A stretch of 55,732 nucleotides of DNA from a candidate division WOR-1 bacterium RIFOXYB2_FULL_36_35 (lineage in GTDB: Bacteria > Margulisbacteria > WOR-1 > XYC2-FULL-46-14 > XYC2-FULL-37-10): NCBI GenBank assembly GCA_001771505.1, contig MEUA01000026.1:1-55732 (forward strand), in the 5' to 3' direction. The translations under genes and the position numbers were made by a program. The notes under the pieces are model-generated. The model had not been told where the DNA came from. It made no database searches and saw only the letters and a list, made by a program, of their open reading frames with translations. Of this stretch, positions 17,986 to 24,155 are shown piece after piece (the first letter of the stretch is position 1; each line of letters begins with the position of its first letter).

Positions 17986-18909
17986 GTGTTTGATCAAAAA
18001 AAAGAGGCTCTTTTTTATGAGAAATCAGACAATGAACCCCGATTATGGCATCGGGGTGAAAATGTTCATTGTTTTTTATGTCCCCGTGATTGCAGGATCA
18101 AAAATGGAAGTGTAGGGTATTGTGGTGTAAGGCAAAACATTGATGGAAAACTCTACTCATTGATTTACAATATTGTTTCTTCTATTGCAAATGACCCGAT
18201 AGAGAAAAAGCCTCTTTATCATTTTCATCCAGGAACAAGGGTATTATCTGTTGGCACTTACGGTTGCAATATGAAATGTGGTCATTGCCAGAATTGGCAA
18301 ATAGCACATGCTGACATTTCAAACGAAAAGTTGTCTTATCACAAAATAGCTCCTGAAGATTTAATTAAGCTTGCCAAAAAATATAATTCTTCCGGAATTG
18401 CATGGACTTATAATGAACCGACGATTTGGTTTGAATATGCTTTTGAAGGAGCGAAGCTTGCGAAAGTAAATAATCTTTATACCGTTTGGGTGACAAATGG
18501 TTATACCTCTATTCCTCCTCTTGAAATGATAGCCCCATATCTTGATGCTTATAGGGTTGATATAAAAGGGTTTACAGATGAAGCTTATATAAAATTGGCA
18601 AATGTTTATGATTTTACTCATATCCTTAAAGCTGCCAAAAAGGCAAAAGAGCTTGGGATACATGTTGAATGCGTTACAAATGTCATTCCAACGATTAATG
18701 ATGATGAGAAACAATTAAAAGACATTGCGGAGTGGATAACAAAAGAACTGGGATCTGAGACTCCGTGGCATGTGACAAGATTTTTCCCGTATTTTGAGTT
18801 TTCTTATTTGGAACCGACACCTCTTGAGACGCTAAAAATGGCTGAAAAAATTGGGCATGATGCCGGCTTGAAATATGTTCATTTAGGAAATGCGCCTAAA
18901 AATATATAA
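17986..18909 (+). CDS. amrS: AmmeMemoRadiSam system radical SAM enzyme
   Basis: A 307-residue radical SAM protein with the cluster motif CNMKCGHC preceded by GTYG. It has an upstream cysteine set (CFLCPRDCRI and GYCGVRQN) and WTYNEPTIWFEY, typical of the AmmeMemoRadiSam/PflA-like group. The reaction of this group is not well settled. The usual partners (AMMECR1 and Memo-like genes) are not adjacent. The start is a GTG. Codons 17-24 (E-P-R-L-W-H-R-G) are read from a 23-bp family A palindrome embedded in frame at 18035-18057, which lengthens the N-terminal loop before the first cysteine. A second palindrome overlaps its stop. Confidence 0.85.
   Translation: MFDQKKEALFYEKSDNEPRLWHRGENVHCFLCPRDCRIKNGSVGYCGVRQNIDGKLYSLIYNIVSSIANDPIEKKPLYHFHPGTRVLSVGTYGCNMKCGHCQNWQIAHADISNEKLSYHKIAPEDLIKLAKKYNSSGIAWTYNEPTIWFEYAFEGAKLAKVNNLYTVWVTNGYTSIPPLEMIAPYLDAYRVDIKGFTDEAYIKLANVYDFTHILKAAKKAKELGIHVECVTNVIPTINDDEKQLKDIAEWITKELGSETPWHVTRFFPYFEFSYLEPTPLETLKMAEKIGHDAGLKYVHLGNAPKNI
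18035..18057. repeat. Family A palindrome inside a coding region
   Basis: AACCCCGATTA-TGGCA-TCGGGGT lies in frame within the first 25 codons of the radical SAM gene. The arms match the intergenic copies. It adds no stop codon in the reading frame. Confidence 0.7.
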
Positions 18910-18950
18910 ACCCCGATTATGATAATTAATCGGGGTGAATAATTGGGGTT
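18909..18950. terminator. Composite family A palindrome between convergent genes
   Basis: AACCCCGATTATGATAATTAATCGGGGT is followed by GAATAATTGGGGTT. It overlaps the stop of the radical SAM gene and sits between it and the DUF502 gene that runs toward it, so it can serve as a shared terminator. Confidence 0.55.
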
Positions 18951-18953
18951 AAC

Positions 18954-19574
18954 TCATTCTTCAACATTTGAAGAATGTGATCTGTTGCTTTCAGGTTGAA
19001 GCACACCGCCCGAAACAATATATTTAAACGCTGCGTCTGTTCTCATTTCAAGAAGGATTACTTCTTGCACTGGAACCATAATCAAAAATCCTGTTGCGGG
19101 GGTGGGGGTGTTAGGGATAAATATATTTATAAGCTTGTTTTTTGTTTTTTCTTCAATTTCATGCGCGGCATCGGAAGTTACAAAACCCATTGTATATATG
19201 CCTTTCCTGGGATATTCTATAAGGCAAGCCCTTCTAAATTCACTTTCACCTTTATGTATAAATAAGACATCATTTATCTGCTTTGCGGATGAATAGACGC
19301 TTTTTACAATCGGAACTTTGCATAGAATTTGTTCTCCTATTTGGAATATTTTTGCTCCAAAGACATGCGTAGCGAAATAGCCGGTTATAAATATAAGTAA
19401 TACGGTTACAATAAGCCCAAGTCCCGGATAATGCCTCCCTGCTATAGTTGTTATTATATTTCCTAAAATCCCATCTAAGAAATTAAACATGAACCACAAT
19501 AACCAGATAGTTACTAAAAGAGGCAATAAAGTTATTAATCCCCTTAAAAAGTAATTACTTATTTTTGTCCACAT
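18954..19574 (-). CDS. DUF502 family membrane protein
   Basis: A 206-residue integral membrane protein with two N-terminal membrane helices (about 10-33 and 50-75, the latter with LGLIVTVLLIFITGYFATHVFG). A soluble C-terminal domain follows, with FIPNTPTPATGFLIMVP, the hallmark of DUF502. The function of the family is unknown. AACAGGAGGCATTATG gives a strong ribosome binding site. It is transcribed away from the Lrp-type gene; the gap contains an imperfect inverted repeat. Confidence 0.85.
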   Translation of the reverse strand: MWTKISNYFLRGLITLLPLLVTIWLLWFMFNFLDGILGNIITTIAGRHYPGLGLIVTVLLIFITGYFATHVFGAKIFQIGEQILCKVPIVKSVYSSAKQINDVLFIHKGESEFRRACLIEYPRKGIYTMGFVTSDAAHEIEEKTKNKLINIFIPNTPTPATGFLIMVPVQEVILLEMRTDAAFKYIVSGGVLQPESNRSHSSNVEE

Positions 19575-19599
19575 AATGCCTCCTGTTAGAATATCAGAG

Positions 19600-19680
19600 T
19601 ATCAGATAACCAGATTGTCAGATGAGCAAGATAGTTTTTAATTCGGTATCTGACGCTTTGATATTCTGATACTCTTAATT
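19600..19680. repeat. Imperfect inverted repeat upstream of DUF502 and lrp-like genes
   Basis: GAATATCAGAGTATCAGATA on the left pairs imperfectly with TATCTGA...TGATATTCTGATACTC on the right. It belongs to neither the A palindrome nor the MITE family. It could be another dispersed palindromic repeat. Confidence 0.4.
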
Positions 19681-19687
19681 CTATCAC

Positions 19688-19717
19688 TTGACAGTTATAC
19701 TATCAACAAAATACAAT
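19688..19717 (+). promoter_or_regulatory. Promoter TTGACA-18-TACAAT for the Lrp-type gene
   Basis: TTGACA at 19688-19693 and TACAAT at 19712-19717 are 18 bases apart. About 36 bases follow to the ATG, with AAAGGAGAT as ribosome binding site. This is a conventional leadered promoter, unlike several others in this window. Confidence 0.55.
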
Positions 19718-19752
19718 ACAACAATACAAATAGATAGAATTACAAAGGAGAT

Positions 19753-19995
19753 ATGATGCCGACATCAGCATATATATTAATAGAATGTATTCCTGGAAAA
19801 TCAACTGATCTCAAGAAAATAATAGCTGCTTTGGAAGAAGTTAAAACTGTTCATTTGGTTACTGGTCCTTATGATTTAATAATTTTTGTTGAAGCCTCTG
19901 ACCTTAAAACTATTGGCGAAAATGTGATTAAAAAAATCCAAAGTACCGGATTTGTTGTAAAAACTTTGACTTGTGTAACTGTTGACAGAGATTGA
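19753..19995 (+). CDS. Lrp/AsnC ligand-binding domain protein without DNA-binding domain
   Basis: An 80-residue protein matching only the C-terminal RAM/ligand-binding domain of Lrp/AsnC regulators (TSAYILIECIPGKS..., VHLVTGPYDLIIFVEA). Stand-alone RAM domains are common and form dimers or octamers that bind small effectors such as amino acids. No helix-turn-helix precedes it; the promoter and ribosome site lie right before the ATG, so the short form is genuine. It marks the chromosomal edge of the island: the in-frame sequence right after its stop is a recombinase remnant. Confidence 0.8.
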   Translation: MMPTSAYILIECIPGKSTDLKKIIAALEEVKTVHLVTGPYDLIIFVEASDLKTIGENVIKKIQSTGFVVKTLTCVTVDRD

Positions 19996-20175
19996 CCCTT
20001 TTTTGGAGGAGAGCCTGTTCATGCTCTTAGACATACCTTTGCCAGCAGATTAGTTCAAAAGGGAGTAAATATTTATAATGTAAGTAAGCTACTCGGACAT
20101 GTTTCAGTACAAACCACTCAAATCTACGCACATCTTGGACAAGATAACCTTCTAAATGCAGTAAATAAACTATAA
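19996..20175 (+). pseudogene. C-terminal remnant of a tyrosine recombinase/integrase
   Basis: About 59 codons without a start. They read HALRHTFASRLVQKGVNIYN, then a KLLGH segment and QTTQIYAHL, which are the second catalytic His/Arg box (HxLRH), the LGH box and the nucleophile Tyr of tyrosine recombinases. The N-terminal and central domains are absent. The fragment begins directly after the stop of the Lrp-type gene and ends 10 bases before the left repeat of the tRNA-associated island. This is the usual position of an integrase next to its attachment site. Confidence 0.85.
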
Positions 20176-20184
20176 AAATATCTT

Positions 20185-20396
20185 TTCTCACGGAACCGCC
20201 ACGGAACCGAACCCCTAAAACCTATATTTCCTAATTCTTAACCTTCATTCTTATCCTTAAATTTTACGAAGTACTATAGGTTAGAAGGCTTGAAAATAAG
20301 GAGAAGGAGAAGGAGAAGGATTGAGGGTAAATTTTACTTCGTAAAATTTACTAGCGGGGGTAGGATTTGAACCTACGACCTCAAGGTTATGAGCCT
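20185..20396. repeat. Left copy of the island-flanking direct repeat (att-like), with truncated tRNA
   Basis: About 212 bp closely similar to 33219-33419, with an 11-bp difference in a GGAGAA tandem stretch. It contains GGAACC motifs, AAATTTTACGAAGTA with its inverse, a GTAAATTTTAC-TTC-GTAAAATTTAC hairpin and the 3' half of the Met tRNA. Identity with the right copy stops at the anticodon-side sequence GAGCCT. Confidence 0.8.
20352..20396 (-). pseudogene. 3' half of initiator-type tRNA-Met
   Basis: 45 bases identical to the T-arm, variable and anticodon region of the intact tRNA at 33375-33449. The sequence diverges abruptly after the anticodon loop, so no acceptor or D-arm 5' strand is present. 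Such half-tRNAs mark an integration boundary. Confidence 0.8.
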
Positions 20397-20511
20397 GATA
20401 GCCCACTCACCTTACATTAACCTTCTTAACTACAAATTATCTTGTAACAGTCATAAAAACAAAGCTATAGCAACAAAAAGTGGAGATGCTACGGATAAAA
20501 AAGTGGTTTCT

Positions 20512-20547
20512 AAACTTTACGCATTTGTCCAGAAAAGCGTAAAGTTT
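20512..20547. terminator. Inverted repeat AAACTTTACGC...GCGTAAAGTTT
   Basis: An 11-bp perfect stem with a 14-base loop, followed by TTATGATTTTT. It lies 3 bases before the 35-bp direct repeat. It could be a terminator or a recombination-related structure. Confidence 0.45.
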
Positions 20548-20550
20548 TTA

Positions 20551-20585
20551 TGATTTTTACTCATCTCACGGAACCGTGACGGAAC
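20551..20585. repeat. Left 35-bp direct repeat bounding the RiPP locus
   Basis: The sequence TGATTTTTACTCATCTC followed by ACGGAACCGTGACGGAAC recurs at 30067-30101 with a single change. It shares the GGAACC...GGAACC core with the edges of the larger island repeat. Confidence 0.8.
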
Positions 20586-20800
20586 CAAAATTCATAGCAT
20601 CCTATATCTTGCACTTCTTCCCAATCCAATGCGTTCAATCCTTTTTAATTTGAGCAGTACTTCGAGCGTTTGCTTTACCGTTGGTCTTGCTACCTTAGTA
20701 TTTTTTGCGACATTGCCCTAATTGGATGTTTTAACTATGTCCAATTATATCCAATTATAAATAGCTTGACATTATTTAATAATTTATGGTTTTTATTTTA

Positions 20801-20829
20801 TTGACAAATAAAAAACATTATAATACCAT
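20801..20829 (+). promoter_or_regulatory. Candidate promoter of precursor gene 1
   Basis: TTGACA at 20801-20806 with TACCAT at 20824-20829 gives 17-base spacing. A better -10 (TATAAT at 20819-20824) is present but only 12 bases away. A second TTGACA lies at 20766. The region is very AT-rich and precedes a good ribosome site. Confidence 0.4.
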
Positions 20830-20862
20830 ACATGTAAACTGAAATTAAAAAAGGAGAGAACT

Positions 20863-21030
20863 ATGAAAAAGATATGGAAAAAACCTGTTTTGACAATGTT
20901 CATAAGGGAGAATGCAGAAGAAAATGTTTTGGCTACTTGTAAGTGGGAGGCCGCTGGCCCTGATTCTGATAATGGGACTTGTCGTATATCTGGTTGCGGC
21001 GGGACTTGTTCAGATTTAAGCGCGAGTTAA
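20863..21030 (+). CDS. RiPP precursor peptide 1 (55 aa)
   Basis: A short peptide with ribosome site AAGGAGAG six bases or so upstream. The leader has K3, W5, K7-P8, L10, R15, E19-E20, V22-L23 and T25-C26-K27, all shared with the precursors at 26142 and 27777. The following core is Gly/Ser/Ala/Asp-rich, with Cys at 40, 45 and 49, and ends S-A-S. The last Cys is six residues from the C-terminal Ser. It has its own candidate promoter and is followed by a terminator, so it may be made in excess over the enzymes encoded downstream. The assignment as a precursor rests on the three-way similarity and the neighbouring radical SAM, PqqD and exporter genes. Confidence 0.85.
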   Translation: MKKIWKKPVLTMFIRENAEENVLATCKWEAAGPDSDNGTCRISGCGGTCSDLSAS

Positions 21031-21043
21031 TGCGGATGTTTTT

Positions 21044-21086
21044 AAGGCTTTAGGATTTTCCATGTTTTAGAGCCTTTTTGTTTTTT
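21044..21086 (+). terminator. Intrinsic terminator after precursor 1
   Basis: The stem AAGGCT/AGCCTT, extended by TTA/TA pairing, is followed by TTTTGTTTTTT. It lies 14 bases after the precursor stop and before the exporter gene, so it probably limits read-through. Confidence 0.6.
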
Positions 21087-21276
21087 ATGTATTTATATGT
21101 TGCTGATTTGTTCTACGATTTTTCCGTTTTATCAAACAAGCTCTTTAGGAGCTAGCTTTTGACATTTGATTTTCTTTGCCACTGAGTTGTGTACTATTGC
21201 CACCAGTCTCTGTAATATGTATTTATCATGATAAAGATAATTTATGTTATACTTCTTAAAAAAAGGATTTAACCGG

Positions 21277-22986
21277 ATGCAAAACTGGCTTTTCTACTTA
21301 AAACAGGGCCTTTCCCATAAAAAAACAAAAGATCAAATTTCTAGTAAGGTTTCAAAGCCAAAAATTGAGATTTTATTCCCTTTTTTTCTTAAGCATTGGA
21401 CAAAAGCTGTTTTAGGTGTGATATTGGTTTTTCTGAGTTCATTTGCTCTTTATGGAATCCCTCTTGTTCAACGGTTTTTAATTGATACTGTAATTTTAGA
21501 AAAGAAGCTTAATTTGCTTTTATGGGTAGTGCTGCTTTTTGTTTTTCTTCAGTTGTTTAGTAAATTGACTGAAATGCTCCAGCAGTTTCATTTAAAACGT
21601 TTTGGGCAGAGTGTGATGTTTGACATTCAAACGGATTTGCTAAACAGGGTTTTTCATTTTCCAAAAGCCTTTTTTGATGATAAAGAGACCGGTTATTTGA
21701 TGTCCAGGCTTAACAATGATGCAAATGAACTGCAGTGGTTTTTTTCCGGCACAATAATTTATATAATAACAAATATTATTCGTTTTTGTGTGGGCGTAGC
21801 ATTGCTTTTTTATCTTGAATGGCGATTGGCTTTGGGGGTCTTGCTTGTTTTGCCTCTTTTTGGTTTTTGTATCTATTATTTTTCAAGTAAAGTTAAAGTT
21901 TTAAGCCATCATGGAATGGAGCAGGGGGCCAATGTTTTAAAACGGATGCAGGAAGCTCTTTCCTCTGTCTCGCTGCTAAAAGCTTTTGTTTCTGAAAAAC
22001 AGGAAGTAAATCGAATAACAAAAGAGATAACAGAAAACTATAAAATTTCTTTGCAGCAGAGCGCTGTACAGTCTTTTGCTCAATTAATAATTGGGTCTTT
22101 GGGTGATATTTCTAAACTTATAATCCTTGTTGCCGGAATCCCTCTTGTTGTTCAGGGCAATTGGACGGCTGGATCTTTGTTTGCTTTTTTTACTTATTTA
22201 ACTTATGTATACAATCCTGTCCAGTTCTTAGCAAATACAAATTTTATTATGCAAAGCTCTTTGGCTGCGCTGGAAAGAGTCTCTGCTTTTTATGATATTC
22301 TGCCCGAAGAACATGGAAAAGGAATTACTGCTGAAAAATTAAAAGGAGAAATAATTTTTCGCGATGTCTCTTTTTCTTATAATGGGGAAGATTTGATATT
22401 GCAAAATATTTCTTTTACTATTTTTCCTCATGAGCATGTTGCTATTATTGGCCCAAGCGGAGTTGGGAAGACAACTCTTATCAGCTTATTGCTTGATTTT
22501 TATAGGCCTACAAACGGAGAGATATTTTTTGACGGCGTGCCTGCTCAAAGTTATTCAGTTGATTCATTGCGCCGTCACATTGGTTATGTATCTCAAAATA
22601 CGCGTCTTATTTCGGGGACAATAATGGATAACATGCTTTATGGTAATCCTGGGGTGCTAAAGGAAGATGTTGAAAAAGCGGCACAAATTGCCGATATCCA
22701 TAATTTTATAACAACTCTTCCTAAAGGATATTTTACATTGTTGGGTGAAAATGGAGTCAACTTGTCCGAAGGGCAGAGGCAGCGACTTTCGATTGCGCGT
22801 GCTTTAATAAAAGATCCTGATATTTTAATCTTGGATGAACCGACATCTTCTTTGGATGAAGAAACGGAAAAGTCGATTTTTGATATACTCCCAAAAGCGA
22901 TACGAAATAAAACCATGATTTTTGTGACTCATAGAAAATCGACAATAAAAGCGGCGGACAGGATTATAAAATTAGATGTTAACTGA
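21277..22986 (+). CDS. ABC exporter (membrane plus ATPase half-transporter)
   Basis: A 569-residue half-transporter. Six membrane helices lie in about residues 40-310, followed by an ATPase domain with Walker A (GPSGVGKTT), signature (LSEGQRQRLSIARAL) and Walker B (ILILDEPTSSLDEE). It resembles MsbA/peptide exporters, but the roughly 150-residue N-terminal C39 peptidase of many RiPP exporters is absent, so another enzyme must remove the leader. I chose the ATG at 21277 because AAAAGGA lies 9 bases before it; an ATG at 21244 overlaps a TGTTATACT extended -10-like sequence. It overlaps the nucleotidyltransferase gene by 11 bases. Likely role: export of the modified peptide. Confidence 0.88.
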   Translation: MQNWLFYLKQGLSHKKTKDQISSKVSKPKIEILFPFFLKHWTKAVLGVILVFLSSFALYGIPLVQRFLIDTVILEKKLNLLLWVVLLFVFLQLFSKLTEMLQQFHLKRFGQSVMFDIQTDLLNRVFHFPKAFFDDKETGYLMSRLNNDANELQWFFSGTIIYIITNIIRFCVGVALLFYLEWRLALGVLLVLPLFGFCIYYFSSKVKVLSHHGMEQGANVLKRMQEALSSVSLLKAFVSEKQEVNRITKEITENYKISLQQSAVQSFAQLIIGSLGDISKLIILVAGIPLVVQGNWTAGSLFAFFTYLTYVYNPVQFLANTNFIMQSSLAALERVSAFYDILPEEHGKGITAEKLKGEIIFRDVSFSYNGEDLILQNISFTIFPHEHVAIIGPSGVGKTTLISLLLDFYRPTNGEIFFDGVPAQSYSVDSLRRHIGYVSQNTRLISGTIMDNMLYGNPGVLKEDVEKAAQIADIHNFITTLPKGYFTLLGENGVNLSEGQRQRLSIARALIKDPDILILDEPTSSLDEETEKSIFDILPKAIRNKTMIFVTHRKSTIKAADRIIKLDVN

Positions 22987-24154
22987 TTTAGAAAAAATTA
23001 AAAATCTTCATAAAGAGCTAAAACTATCCGGCATGCCCAAAAATGCTTTATTAAACGCGCCTGATGGATTATTGGACTATTTTATTCAGGTTATGAGAGA
23101 TGAAAAAGAAGTTGTTCTCCCTATATATTCCTATGATGATTGGCAAAGTTTTATTAAGCTTTTAGCGCTTCATGGAGTATTGCCGCTATTTTATTGGCAT
23201 ATAAAGTTACTTCCAAAAAAATTACATCCTCCGGAAAAGATTTTTTCTTATTTAAAGAATGTTTTTTTGTTGAGTTCTGCCCGGTCGCTTAAAACAGATT
23301 CTCAGCTTGCGCTTATTTTAGAGGCTTTTGAAAAAGAAAAGATTGAATATCTGGTTTTGAAAGGGAAAGCTTACGAAAAAATGATTTATCCCAATTCCGC
23401 CATTCGTCCAAGCAACGATATTGATATATTGATTCTTCCGAATCAGGTAAAAAGGGGGGAAGAAATTTTATTGGCATTGAAATATGAATGTAAAAATCAT
23501 ATTTTTGATAATCTTAAAGAGGTTTTTATTGAAGAAGTGTTTATCGATAAAAATAATAAAAAGGCTGTTATCGATTTACACTGGTCTTTACATGGTTTTT
23601 TGGGGATGAATAATCCTGATAATGATATGAAGGCTATTTTTGATAGAAAAATAGAAGTAAAGGGGCAACTCTTAAGCTTTAAAACTCTTGATTTGATAGA
23701 TTCATTAATACATGCTGCAATTCATGCGAGGATGATTCATGGCGAGGAGATGAGGCTGATCTGGCTTTATGATATTAGTTTGCTCCTCCAAGAAATTATT
23801 GCGGAGAACAGAATAGATGAGCTTAAAGATAAAAGTGTTGCTTTTGGCGCGAGATTGGCGGTTGAATCTGCTGTGAAAATTTCACAATTATGGTCCGGTT
23901 TTAAAATTCCTATAGGGCTTTTTGGCTTTGATGAGTGGCCCAAGCCTACAAAACAGGAGATAAATGTTTGGGAAAATTTTAATCTAAGGAGCCGGTCAAT
24001 TATTAGTTGGTATAATTCCAGATGGCCTAAAAATTTAAATTGGCGTAGGCAATTAAGATTGTTTTTTAATGTTTTGTTTAGTTATAAACGTAAGAATTTG
24101 TCAAAATTTTTTAGGAAAGAGATAATATGGGATGATAGAAAGCTAAAAATGTAA
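22976..24154 (+). CDS. Nucleotidyltransferase-like protein (PF14907 type)
   Basis: A 392-residue protein with the PF14907 pattern: VLKGKAYEKMIYPNSAIRPSNDIDILI (acidic pair D-I-D in the nucleotidyltransferase site), then VIDLHWSLHG and a helical C-terminal half. Members occur in lasso peptide clusters; in the pseudomycoidin cluster such a protein was reported to add a sugar to the phosphorylated C-terminal Ser. Here it overlaps the exporter and is followed one base later by the radical SAM/kinase fusion, so it should belong to the same modification pathway. Its donor substrate is unknown. Confidence 0.8.
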   Translation: MLTDLEKIKNLHKELKLSGMPKNALLNAPDGLLDYFIQVMRDEKEVVLPIYSYDDWQSFIKLLALHGVLPLFYWHIKLLPKKLHPPEKIFSYLKNVFLLSSARSLKTDSQLALILEAFEKEKIEYLVLKGKAYEKMIYPNSAIRPSNDIDILILPNQVKRGEEILLALKYECKNHIFDNLKEVFIEEVFIDKNNKKAVIDLHWSLHGFLGMNNPDNDMKAIFDRKIEVKGQLLSFKTLDLIDSLIHAAIHARMIHGEEMRLIWLYDISLLLQEIIAENRIDELKDKSVAFGARLAVESAVKISQLWSGFKIPIGLFGFDEWPKPTKQEINVWENFNLRSRSIISWYNSRWPKNLNWRRQLRLFFNVLFSYKRKNLSKFFRKEIIWDDRKLKM

Positions 24155-24155
24155 A

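Larger units (their letters stand above)
20176..20862. other. Gene-free left edge of the island
   Basis: This stretch holds the left copy of the tRNA-associated repeat, a truncated tRNA, an inverted repeat (20512-20547), the left 35-bp direct repeat (20551-20585) and the promoter region of the first precursor gene. A segment with three CCAATTA/CCAATTG motifs lies around 20715-20760. I see no open reading frame with good coding character here. Confidence 0.6.

Noticed and set aside
17986-18060. Gene start of the radical SAM enzyme downstream of the palindrome
   Set aside because: No in-frame start codon lies between the palindrome and the conserved cysteines, and EALFYEK before the palindrome matches the family N-terminus.
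20352-20396. Second functional tRNA-Met
   Set aside because: Only the anticodon-to-3' half is present; acceptor and D-arm 5' strands are missing.
20801-20824. TTGACA with TATAAT as a strong promoter of precursor 1
   Set aside because: The spacing is only 12 bases, too short for a sigma-70 promoter; the weaker TACCAT at 17 bases is kept as a low-confidence alternative.
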